The position numbers and the translations under genes are program-made. The notes under the pieces were generated by a model. It was given only the letters and a program-made list of their open reading frames with translations. It ran no database searches and was not told where the DNA came from. A DNA stretch of 64,000 nucleotides from Larix kaempferi (taxonomy: Eukaryota > Streptophyta > Pinopsida > Pinales > Pinaceae): NCBI GenBank assembly GCA_027924585.1, contig BSBM01000865.1, forward strand, positions 3,162,001-3,226,000, read 5' to 3'. Shown here in pieces: positions 25,033-35,777 of the stretch (positions are counted from its first letter, which is position 1; the number at the start of each line of letters is the position of its first letter).

Positions 25033-28000
25033 TGTTGTCCGCCGAGATGCACACCGGCAACAGAAATCTTTTGAAAGTTGTCTCCCTCACTAGAAGTGGG
25101 GAGAGGTGTGGCCTTGGGGGCAAGCAATGAGCTAGGTACTGTCACCTAAATCCCAGCTCCTCCGTTTAGGCTAACTCCTAACGAAGCCAAGGGGGTAGTC
25201 CCTACAAAGAGTTGACTATGGCTTAATGTGTTTCAATGTATGGTATGATGCGGATGGGTGTTGTTTAGGATTTTTTGTGATGAGACCAAATTATAAATGT
25301 GATAAACAAGATAAGATGCAATCCACGTTGCTAAATAAGATATCAAAATGACAATACGTTTCAAGATTTCAAGTTTGTTACCAACTTTTTTGTACCATAG
25401 TTGGATTATCTGTAGAGCCGCCATTTGACAAGCATGATGAATGTTTGTACTCCAGTGTATCAGATGATCCAGCATTTGTGCCTAGCCAGTTTTGGCTAGT
25501 CAGTTTTGTTTTTCAGTCGACATGACCATGGCCCTATGGGGTTTGTAATAAAGTGTGCTAGTAGGATTCTGAGTGTCTCGGTCCCCCATGACTTGATTAA
25601 GCAACTAAGGTATTCCAGGGAGTTTTTTCCCTTGTCAATTATACTTTGCTTATAGCCGAGCTATAATCGATGAGGTTTTCTCCCACTTCCTCCAAAGCTA
25701 GAATGCCCAATTTTGAAAATTTTAGCCCTTGGGGGTTATTAGAGTCCAACTGATGTATATAAGCCTACTAGACACTATTAGAATAGGTGTTGGTCATGTC
25801 CTAGGTCTCTAGGACCCCCAGAAAAAATTTCGAAAAAAATTTTACCAGGTCCTCCGGTTTGGGGTTTTTAATTATTTTTTAAATTTTAATAAATTTCTCT
25901 ATAGTTTAAATAGAGAAATTTCAATTTGTAATATGCCAATCATCCGGGATCCGAATTCAATGATTGAAGGCTCCAACCTTAAGCCAAAAATCATTCATGA
26001 TCCCTAGACCAGTTTATCCTAAGTTTCGGATGTCAATTAAGCCTCATAATTAATAATTTATCAAAAAACCCAGTTACAGAGAAATTATTAATTAACATAA
26101 TAAAAATGATTATTTTGGAGATAATCCAAAACTCTCCAAAATAATCCAAAAGGAATAAAATAAAAGGCTAATTGACATGGCATTGGACATTAATGAAGAT
26201 TCCAATCATCTCAGTCATCATTCAGTTGAGTATACAATCAGCACAAGCTTATCTTCACCAAGCAATTAGCCCTCCTTCATGCAAAACTCGATTTGATGAC
26301 ATGTCAATCAATAAATGGTTTGGTGGTTTGGCATTAAAGCCTATGGTAGGCACCCTCCTAAGATTGAGCAATCACAAGGATTGACTCCCTTTGAAGACAA
26401 GTTTGCATTTATATCAAGTATGAGGTGGAGCTCCCACTAGACTCACGCATTACCTATTGGAGCCCACGTGATTTTGGCTTGGAGCTCGAGTTCTACCACA
26501 TGGCTTTCACTCATTGCATGGGTGATACTTCCAAGGAAGAGATGAGGGGCGCCTTGCCCAGGTGGAGGCCACCTCCTCATCTCAATCAATGAAACTCGAC
26601 TTGTTTGGTGGACTTTAACTCCAAGACTTGGGTTAACTTGGATATGATTGGGATTTTGACATAGAGTTCGATTTTGAGACTAGCGCCATTGGCTCCCTTA
26701 GATGCCAATTCGAATTAGGTGTTAAGTAGCTTTTCTTTGCTATAAAGAGATGCCATTTTGGCCATTCTCTCATGGATTTTAAGCATGAACACTCTGCCAA
26801 AATATTATTGTAACATTTGTTTGAAGTATTGAATAAAGTTGAGACTTTGGAGGTCCATGCTGGAGTATTTGGGGTGTTCTTCACACTATTGGTGATATCT
26901 CTTTCACTTTGTTCTTTGTTTTATGCAAATTCAATATTCAATATATGTTCTAGCTTTGTTCAAAAATATATTGTTTGGTTTTTTTGTATTTCATAACAAG
27001 GTTTTTGCAGGGATTTTTCCCAAGGTGGAGAAAGGCTTAGAGATTAAGTCATTCTTTGCTTAACAGCGGTTCTCGGCACCTAATCAACATCTTTTGTAGG
27101 TCTTCAAGGTTTTTTCCTCATTTCAAGAGAAGAAGCATTTTAAAAGAGACTCGTCTCTTCCTCCATCAGCAATCTCTCATTTTCTTGGTTACTAGTTACA
27201 TAAGATCCGCCTTCATACTTTGTGGAAACCCCTTGTCCATCTTGATCCAGAAGTTGAAGTTTTGTGTTCTAAGCCTAGATTAGTTCCCTTGTGCTCTCGT
27301 CCACCTCTTCTAGTTTCTTTTCTTCTCTCTTCAAGCTCGTTTTTCCTCCCTCTTCTCCATTCGTTTTTCTCTTATCTCATGACCTTCTCTCCCTCTCGTT
27401 TTGGCATCTTCTAAGCTTGCTAGCCCTCATCTTTAGCCCTTGTCTTCCTTTCGTTTTGCCTCTTTTTCTCTTTGCTCTCGTCCACCCTAGAAAAGCTTTC
27501 CTCCTCTTCTCGTCCACTTCCAAAAGTGCGCTAAAAACACATTAAAAAAACACAAAAAACGATTTGCTTAAGTTAGTATTAGTTAGATCTTAGTTTACTT
27601 TTACATTGTTAGTCTTAGTTAATTTTTGCATTCTAGATCTCATTTAAAAATTTCAAAACTTGCATTTGAAAAAGATTGAGCATTTAGATTAAAGTTTAGT
27701 GTTGCATTGTTAAATTTAGTTCATGTTTCAATGCTAGTAGTTGCATATCATCCTTATACTTAGAGTTTAATTGTATCTAGTTTTACTTTTGCAAGTTATA
27801 GAATAGGGTAGTTTCAAGTTTTGTTTCTTTTTCCCTACCAGATAATGGGTGACTTGAAGTGGTTTTATGTGTAGGTATGCAAGAGGAAAACCTCTTAAGC
27901 AAAAGCAAGAATATTTGAAACACAAAACCAAGAAGAAATTCAAGCCATCATTGAACCAAGAAGACCAAGATTTTCATTCTCCTTTGTACACTTATAAGAG

Positions 28001-29208
28001 TGATTTATTTCTAAGTCTTTACTTTCTGTTAAAACCTTGCAAGGATCTCATTCCTAAGGCACTTGTAAAAGTTTAATAAAATGGCTAAGTGGAGGAGTCC
28101 TCCACTTTTTTGGGTTTTTCTTCCCCATTTGGGGAAGAGTGTTGTGTTTTTCTTAGCTTAGATCTCATTTTCTCTTTTAGTTCTTAGATTAATATTTCAT
28201 TTTTGTACTCCATTTCCAAGTTTTGACTAGAGTAAGCAAACTTTGGGATTGCATCCCAAAGGCCACATAGCTTTGTGGTAGCTTCTCATTCCCCATTAGT
28301 CTCCTTGCCAAAGTTCCAACTAGCTGGAAAGTCTCAAGGACTAGTGGTTCTAGTGATCAATCTTGTTCGGAGGTAGATCCCACCTTTAGATTAATATTGT
28401 TTGGTAGAACACTAAGTTTGTTTTCAGTTTATTTCAAGCATCTTGTTATCATCTTTTTATTTTCAGTCATTCAAAGCTTCATATTGGTTCTTCAAGTTAC
28501 AACTGCTTCTATTTCATAAAAAGAACTAAAGTCTCTTGAACTTGGCCAAATCCAACTCAAGAGCACTCTCTGTCGGAGAGCATTTAGTTGTTGCATTTCC
28601 CTTGCATTAGGCATTTAGATTAATTAAAGTCTCTTGAACTTTGGTCTTAAGACTATGTCAAGAGCGCTCTCTATTAGAGAGTTGAACTGTGCTTTAATAA
28701 TAAAACATTCCAATTCACATCCCTTCATAATTAATTTATCTTGGTCGATTATCCAACACCCGTATGCTCTGCCAACCTGAAAGGGTTGGGCTAGCACTCA
28801 GAAAGGTGTTGGATTTGCTAATCTCACAAGTGATAACTTAATAAAACTTTACCCCAACCAACGAACTGGCGTTGCCTTTCGAGATTTACTAAGGAAGTTT
28901 CCTGAAACAGGTGATGCCGAAATCCCGCTGTCAGACTCGAGGGTGGTCAAGCCAATTGAACACTTACCCTTTTGCAATCTGGGAGGCTTCGACCTATCAT
29001 CTAAGAGGTTACCAGTATTATTTCCGGACTTTTGATATCCTTGTTCTTAACCTAATAATCAAGACCATTAAAAACTTGTAATTTATCAAGATAATTTGCA
29101 CAACGATCTCACGAACAATACCCTTCAAGACCCACACATTTAGCATCACATCTTTATTATTCTTTGACTCCATAAGGCAATGGTTATTTAAAATTCATAT
29201 CTTGATCA
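25033..29208 (+). mobile_element. Rearranged Tat-family LTR (copy 3) with inverted 3' end
   Basis: From 25377 (TGTTACCAAC...) to about 29208 this is a plus-strand Tat LTR lacking its last ~350 bp. The missing segment is found in reverse orientation at 25033-25376, ending TGTTGTCCGCC on the plus strand, the complement of GGCGGACAACA. The two breakpoints map within a few tens of bases of each other on an intact LTR. Flanks GAACC (25028-25032) and GGACC (29209-29213) are a possible 4-of-5 target duplication. TATAAAGAGA at 26741 and hairpin modules at 28533-28580 and 28631-28681 are retained. Confidence 0.75.
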
Positions 29209-32130
29209 GGACCATTTGTCCTTGTGGTTTTACTCTATCTTGTGGATGTCCACCAAACTGTAGATCAAGGATGTTGAGGTGTAAAGCAAGGTGGGTTTTG
29301 AATATCAAGGTCATCCAATGGCTAGATCTCAGTAGATCTGAGATTCAAAATGCATCACCAAGTGACCTAAGTGGGGCACAACCCTCAAAATGAGGAATGG
29401 GGCCCACAAGGTGAAAATCAACAAAGTGAAGCACCAGGGGTAGGTTATCAAGTGTGGAGATTATGGATCAAGTGGGATCTCACCTACCCAGGTCCTAGAA
29501 CTAGCAGAACTCACCCAACCAAGGAGTGCGACCTCACTTAGAGAGGCTAAGGTGCTTTGGGAAAGGGGTCAAATGGAAGCCAATCCACACCATACTATAG
29601 ATCCGAATTGCTGTGGATGCTATAGAGGTGGGTTTTCAATATCTTCCCCAAAAGCCCACTAGATCTAAGTAGATTTGAAAAAATGTAAAATAAGGGTTTG
29701 AATAATGAGGGTTTTAACAGTTATTTGCTTATGCCAATGGATTGGGATCAAGAAATAGTAGACAAACCTGTGGATCTTACCTGGATAACCTTGTAGATGC
29801 CTTGATGATGATGATCTATGCAAACCCGATCAATTTGAGAAGCTTTGAGGTAGTTTTCTATTAAGTCGATTTAGTCCAAGGAAGCCAATGCGCCCTCTCT
29901 CCTGCACAACAAACGTCAACCATATCAGATTTGCTACAAACAAGAGATAAGACTAATGCCACAAGAGAAATAACAGAAAGATAACATAGATCACAATGAT
30001 ACTAATGATAACCCCCTGATACAAGCAAATGCCAAATGAGCGAGTTGAAGAAGCCTTGCAAAAACGCCCAAGTTGAAGTCGCACTCCTGTAGACAAGACA
30101 AAAGTTTCCAAAAAATATAGATCTTACCACAAATTCCAAATGCTAGGATGCAATAGACTTTCCAATCACCATCTAAGAACACCAGACGCAAAGGAGACCC
30201 AAGAATTTCCACAAGAATGTTTTTCTATTATCAAGATTCCAAGAGCCAAAGACCCTTTACAATGAGAAGCTCTCTCCTTTAAATAGGATGGAGAGATACC
30301 AAAACCCTAACCACCTTTTGAATGGATGGCTAAGATTAAAAGATCAAAGTGATCTAATCAATGGTTGAGATGAACTCAACAATAAAGTACATGGATCAAT
30401 ATAACAATATAACATATCATTGGACCAAATCGCCCTAGGAGAGGGGGTCCCACCAAATCTCAATGATAAAATATAAGATCTAGCTCATGGTGGGTCCAAG
30501 GGGTAATTTCTAACACCCTTGGTCAATCCCCATGGCACAATATCAATAAAATAATGCTCTAAGCACCAAATCGTGCCTCTCTGGGAAAGTCGTGAGCCTT
30601 AGGAGGCTCCAGAAAACCATATAAAATGCCGGAGTGATGGGTGTGGGTCCTGTTATCAACTGATTTGTACAATAGTTGAAACCTTATTGAGCCGCCAGTG
30701 TTGGAACACATCAGTGTTCACTTCCAGAGTATCTGGGTTTCATTATATTTGGGTCTAGCCAGTTTTGGCTAGCCAGTTTTGTTTTTGAGTCGACATGACC
30801 ATGGCCCCATGGGGGTTTGTATCAGTGTGCTAGTAGGGTCTGAGTGGCTCGGTCTCCCATGACTGGATTAAACAACTAAGGTATTCCAGGGAGTTTTTTC
30901 ACTGTCAGATTATACTTTGCTTCAGGCGAAATATAATCTCTTGGTTTTTCTCCCGCTTCCTCCAAAGCTGGAATGCCCGATTTTGGAAATTTGGCCATGG
31001 GGGGTTATTAGGGTCCAACTATAATGTATAAACCTACTAGACACTATTAGAATAGGTTTTGGTCATGTCCTAGGTCTCTAGGACCCCCAGAAAAAATTTC
31101 GAAAAAAATTTACCGGACGCGTCGGAATTGGGATTTTTAATTATTTAATTATTTTTTAAATTTTAATTAAATTTCTCTATAGTTTAAATAGAGAAATTTG
31201 AGTCTGTAATATGTCAGTCATCCGGGGTCCGTTTTCAGTGTTTGATGGCTCGTTTCATAAGCCAAAAATCACACATGACCCATGGAGCAGCTAAACCCAA
31301 CTTTCGGATGTCAATTCCGCCCCATAATTAATATTTTCTCTGAAAAGTCATTTACAGAGAAATTATTAATTAAAATAATAAAATTGATTATTTTTGAGAT
31401 AATCCAAATCTCTCCAAAATTAATCAATTTGATTAAAATAAAGGGCTAAATGACATGGCGATGAGCATTAAGGAAGATTCCAATCAACTCCAAGCCCATC
31501 CAGTCACTCACCCAGTCACCAGCAAAGAATCTCTTTGAGCAAATTCGCCCTCCCTCATGCATAATTCGACTTAGTGATGTGTCAGTTGATAGATGGGTTG
31601 GTGGTTAGCATTTATGTTAGAGAGGGGCGCCCTCATGACTCACCAATCACGCATGGCTTGGCTCCCTCTACTAATTCGAGTTGCACCCACTACCTACCAC
31701 GTGTTCCCTCACAAGCTAGCTCGCAATCCCCTAATTCCTCACGTCAGTCTCCTTTGAACTCGTGTTAGATCCTTGTTGGAGTTTGGGGATTGGTTAGATG
31801 CAATAACAAATGGGCTTAGCTCTCATCTAAACTCTAGTTAGTGCCTACCACTCCCTAACTCGCACCTACCAAAGTCACGCCCTTCCACTTGGCTCCACTT
31901 CCTCCAATTCGCACCTTCCATTGCCCTCACGCCCTTCCTTGTTGTAGTCTTGTGATTGGTTGGTGATACCACCTATGTGCCCATCCAAGTCGAGTTTGCC
32001 ACCTAGTCCTTCATACCAAACACTAACTCGACTTTGATTGCTAATCTCTTGCTCCAAGCCACCTATTGATTGGAAATCGACCTCATTGCTCACCACCAAT
32101 TCGATTTAGGGTTTAGGTGTTTTAGTTTAG

Positions 32131-32231
32131 TATAAAGAGAGGCCCATTTGGGTTATTATCTCATGGAGACTTTGATGCAAGATTACTCTGCAAAAATTTG
32201 TAATATGCTTTGGCTTAATATTTTCAATAAA
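32131..32231 (+). promoter_or_regulatory. LTR core promoter and polyadenylation signal
   Basis: TATAAAGAGA at 32131-32140 is followed 95 bp later by AATAAA at 32226-32231. The same pair occurs in the 3' LTR (43189 and 43284) and, for the TATA box, in copies 2 (17954) and 3 (26741), so it is maintained among divergent copies. The start of R is inferred, not mapped. Confidence 0.6.
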
Positions 32232-34305
32232 GATTTCGACTTTGGAGGTCCATGAGCTTTCAATCTTTTGTGTGAATTCATCTCTTGTTGAGGTGACATC
32301 TTTTCTAAACCCATCTCTTGATTATGCATGGTATTTGATCAATGGTTAGCTTGTGAGGACTATTTTTAGTACAATAGAGTAACCATTCATAATTTAAATT
32401 GGTTATTTATGCATAGTTTATCAAGATCTAAATGGACATGAGTAGTTGGTTATACAAATTGTTGATTTAATCTTGATATTTCTAGCATTCTAGCATTGTT
32501 GATCTCACTTGTTGGTTGAGTGTTTGGGTTTGTGATTTAGGTGTTGCCTAAAGTGAAGAGGGGTAAGAGCTCGGTTGCATCAAACCCTTGTTCATCTTCA
32601 AGTTTTGGCCTAATACTTTGTGGTTGCAGGATCTACAAATCTCAAGATCTTTTCATCTTAAGAAGGCTAGGAAGAGCTCTTCTCAGGTTTCTCATCAATC
32701 AAAATTCTACTTTTAAAACCTTGTCACTAAAGGCTCTCTTCTTCTAGCCTTCTATTTTTCTCCTTGAGTTCCTTTTTCCTTTGGTTTTGCTAGCCCTACT
32801 TCCTCTTTGGCCCTAGATCTATCCATCCCTTTCCATTCGTTTTCCCTTCTCCATTCGTCCTCCTCCCTTTTGCACTCGTTTTTTCTCCTTTGGCATTCCT
32901 ATCCCCTTCATCCTACTCTATCCTAGTTTTTTCCCTTACCATTCGTTTTTCCCCTTCAAGGGTTTCTCATCCAAGCCTTTGTCTTCTTTCTTCTCCCTTA
33001 GATCCATTCTCTTAGATCTCCCTTTCACCCTCTTGCTTTGCCCTTTCGTCCATCTTCTCAAGTGCCCTAAAAACCACACAAAAAAGCAAAAACGAATTGG
33101 ATAAGTTAGTGTTTCTTAGAGTAGTTCAATTTGATTTGATAGATCTTAAATTATTGCATCTTGTAGATCATTGGAATACATTGAAAAGGTAGTTTAAAAT
33201 CATACTAGATCTCATTCTAGCACTTGTTAAGTTTGCATCTAGTTTCCCTTTTTAAAGATAAAAAAAAATTTCATAAATTTTTCCAAAAATTTTTAAGTCT
33301 TAGATCTCATTTCTAGCATTTTTAGAGCAACTTTGTTCGCTGGTCCGTTTTGCCATAGTTAACATTTTATGACAAATTTTCATGCATTTTCCATCTTAGA
33401 GTTAAAATCTTAAATATAGACTCAAATAGTTTCAATTTCGATTTATTTTTTACTAATGATTAATGGGTGCCTTGTTTAGATTTTCTTGAACTCGTGTAGG
33501 CCATTTGAGAGAGAAGTACTTGATAAGATCTTGAAACAAGAGGATCGAAGCAAAACAAAGTGAAGAAGCCATAAGAATGACCAAATTTTGATACACTTAT
33601 CCTTTGTAATAACAAGTAGAATCTGTATCTTCTTAAATATTTTTCCAAGTATCATCATTCTCGAAAGACCTTTCAAGGATTTTCCCTTGAGGCACTTGTA
33701 CTTATCAAATAAAATTTTTAAGTGGAGGAGGCCTCCACTTTTTGGGTCTTCTTCCCCATTTGGGGAAGGGTGTTGGGTCTTGTGGTTGTTTTTAGCTTAG
33801 ATTTACACTTTTATGTTCTTAGTTTAAATTTTGCTTCAATAAGTTTATATTGATTTTACTTACCCCCATGCTTTCCCGAGTAGGGTCTTGAACCTGAAAG
33901 AGATTCTTGGGTAGCTTAGTTTAAATTTTATCATTATATTGTTTCTCTTCCAATCCTTGACCAGAGAATAGCTAACTTTGGGATCGTATCCCAAAGGCCA
34001 CATAGTTTTGTGGTAGCTTCTCGCTCCCCCATCAACTTCTTGTGGACATCCAGCTAGCTGGAAGGTTTCCAGGATTGGTGGTTTCTAGTGGTTGATCTTG
34101 TTCGGAGATCAATCCCACCTAGTAGATTAGAATTTGTATGGTAGAACACTAGTTTTAGTTTTATCTCATGTTATTTGGCAAAGTAGTTATTGTTGAAAGC
34201 ATTAATTATATCTTTCAAGTTATCAAGTGGTTTTCATCTTTCTCAAGTTATTTTACTGCTTTTCACAAACACAACTGCTCTTGTTTGCTTAAAATCAACC
34301 AAAGT

Positions 34306-34561
34306 CTCTTGAACTTGGCCAAATCCAAGTCAAGAGCACCCTCTATCGGAGGGCATTCTTAGTCTTGCATCATTCCCTGCATTAGGCATTTTAATTTTAG
34401 CAAGTCTCTTGAACTGTGGTCATAAGACCGAGTCAAGAGCGCTCTCTGTCGGAGAGTTGAACAAGGTTCTTTTAATAATAAAATTTTCCACTCACACTCC
34501 CCTAATTAATTTATCTTGGTTTGTCCTACACCCGTATGCTCTGCCAACCGGAAACGGTTGG
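34306..34561 (+). other. Conserved RNA hairpin modules in U5
   Basis: Module a (34306-34353) and module b (34406-34456) each consist of a long hairpin CTCTTGA...TCAAGAG followed directly by a short hairpin (CCCTC TATCG GAGGG in a, CTCTC TGTCG GAGAG in b). A third hairpin, CCAACCG GAAA CGGTTGG, lies at 34544-34561. All are present in LTR copies 1, 2, 3 and 5 at the same relative places, and copy 7 has three double modules. Paired base changes preserve the stems. No known ribozyme or riboswitch was recognised. A role in packaging, dimerisation or translation of the genomic RNA is only a guess. Confidence 0.7.
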
Positions 34562-35366
34562 GCTAGTACTCAGAAAGGTGGAAGACTTGATAATAACGAT
34601 CGATAAATTTAACTAAAATTTTACCCACAACCTCAACCAAGGCAAAATACTGTTCTTCCCGCGAGGGGTGGCGCCGGATTCCCACTGTCAGACTCAGGGG
34701 CGGTTCAAACATTGGACACCAATCCTTATCGAATCTGGGTGCTTCCGACATGTCATTCAGGGTTGCCAGTATCTTTCTTGGGTAGGGTTCTACCATCTCT
34801 TGATACCTTTTGGTCTTAGCCCTAATAATCAAGACAACTAAAATTTTCAATTTACCAAGATAAGCTGCACAACGTTCTCACAAACTTTCCATTTCAAGCA
34901 CTTGTATCAAGTTTTCACTTTCACTTTCATTTTCGACTCCATAAGGCACTGGTCCTTCATTATATATTTTGCTTGCTTAAGTGAAAACATTGGAGTATTT
35001 GCTTATATTTACGTGAAGTGATTTGTTTACTGCCCAAGTGTACCTTTCATCTTATATTTGCAACGTGGATTGCGTTATCTTGTCAGATATTAAATTTTCA
35101 TATTGTCTCTCAAAAACTCCTAAAAAACACCCATCCGCATCACTACATCAAAAAACACTTAAAAAACAAGAGCCTTAGTGAAACTCTCTTTTAGGGACTA
35201 CCCCCCTTGGCTTCGTTAGGAGTTTGCCTAAACGGAGGAGCTGGGATTCAGGTGACAGTACCTGGCTCATTGCTTGCCCCCAAGGCCACACCTCTCTCAC
35301 TTGTAGTGAAGAGACAGCTTTTGAAAGATTTCCGCTGCTGGTGTGCATATTGGCGGACAACATCTT

Positions 35367-35384
35367 TGGCGCCGTTGCCGGGGA
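35367..35384 (+). promoter_or_regulatory. Primer-binding site for tRNA-Asp
   Basis: TGGCGCCGTTGCCGGGGA starts 4 bases after the end of the 5' LTR. It is the complement of the 3' end of plant tRNA-Asp(GUC) as I remember it, ...TCCCCGGCAACGGCGCCA, over 18 bases. Minus-strand DNA synthesis would start here. Confidence 0.9.
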
Positions 35385-35456
35385 CAAATCTTTTTGTTCC
35401 TGGACGACCTTAGTTTTTTCTAGTTTGTTTACCTTTTGATAGATTCTCAAATCTGT

Positions 35457-35549
35457 CTGGCGACTCCACTGCCCCTTTCTTCTTTTTGGTAGTTTTTTAG
35501 TTCAATCACTCTCAGAAATTAGACTTGAAACCACCTGGCGACTCCACTG
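35457..35549 (+). repeat. Two copies of a tRNA-Arg-type primer-site-like sequence
   Basis: CTGGCGACTCCACTG occurs at 35457-35471 and identically at 35535-35549. TGGCGACTCC-CTG resembles the complement of a tRNA-Arg(ACG) 3' end as I recall it, with one mismatch. tRNA-Arg primers are reported for the related Ogre elements. They lie 70-165 bp downstream of the real primer site and are probably vestigial. Confidence 0.5.
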
Positions 35550-35777
35550 TCAATTAACACCTCAAGGTATTCAACCAGAAGAAACTCTGAAGGCTTGCTT
35601 AGTTTTATCCCAGAACCTGAAAAGGTTTATAGGAGGAGACTAAACAAGCTTGCTTCTCGTAAAATCCTTGAAGAACTTAGGTCTCAGTCTATTTCTGACA
35701 TCCATAGTCTCTTTCAGGAAGATAACTTAGAAAATTTTGAAAATTTTGAAAACAGTAATAATTGTTTTTCCGATACA

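Larger units (their letters stand above)
30651..35362 (+). repeat. 5' LTR of the Tat element (4,712 bp)
   Basis: TG...CA termini. A TATA box TATAAAGAGA at 32131 and AATAAA at 32226 suggest that R lies near 32160-32250, which leaves a U5 of about 3.1 kb. That U5 holds the two CTCTTGA/TCAAGAG hairpin modules (34306-34353, 34406-34456) and a GAAA-loop hairpin (34544-34561). Open frames in it are short and not conserved in copies 1-3 and 7. Confidence 0.95.
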
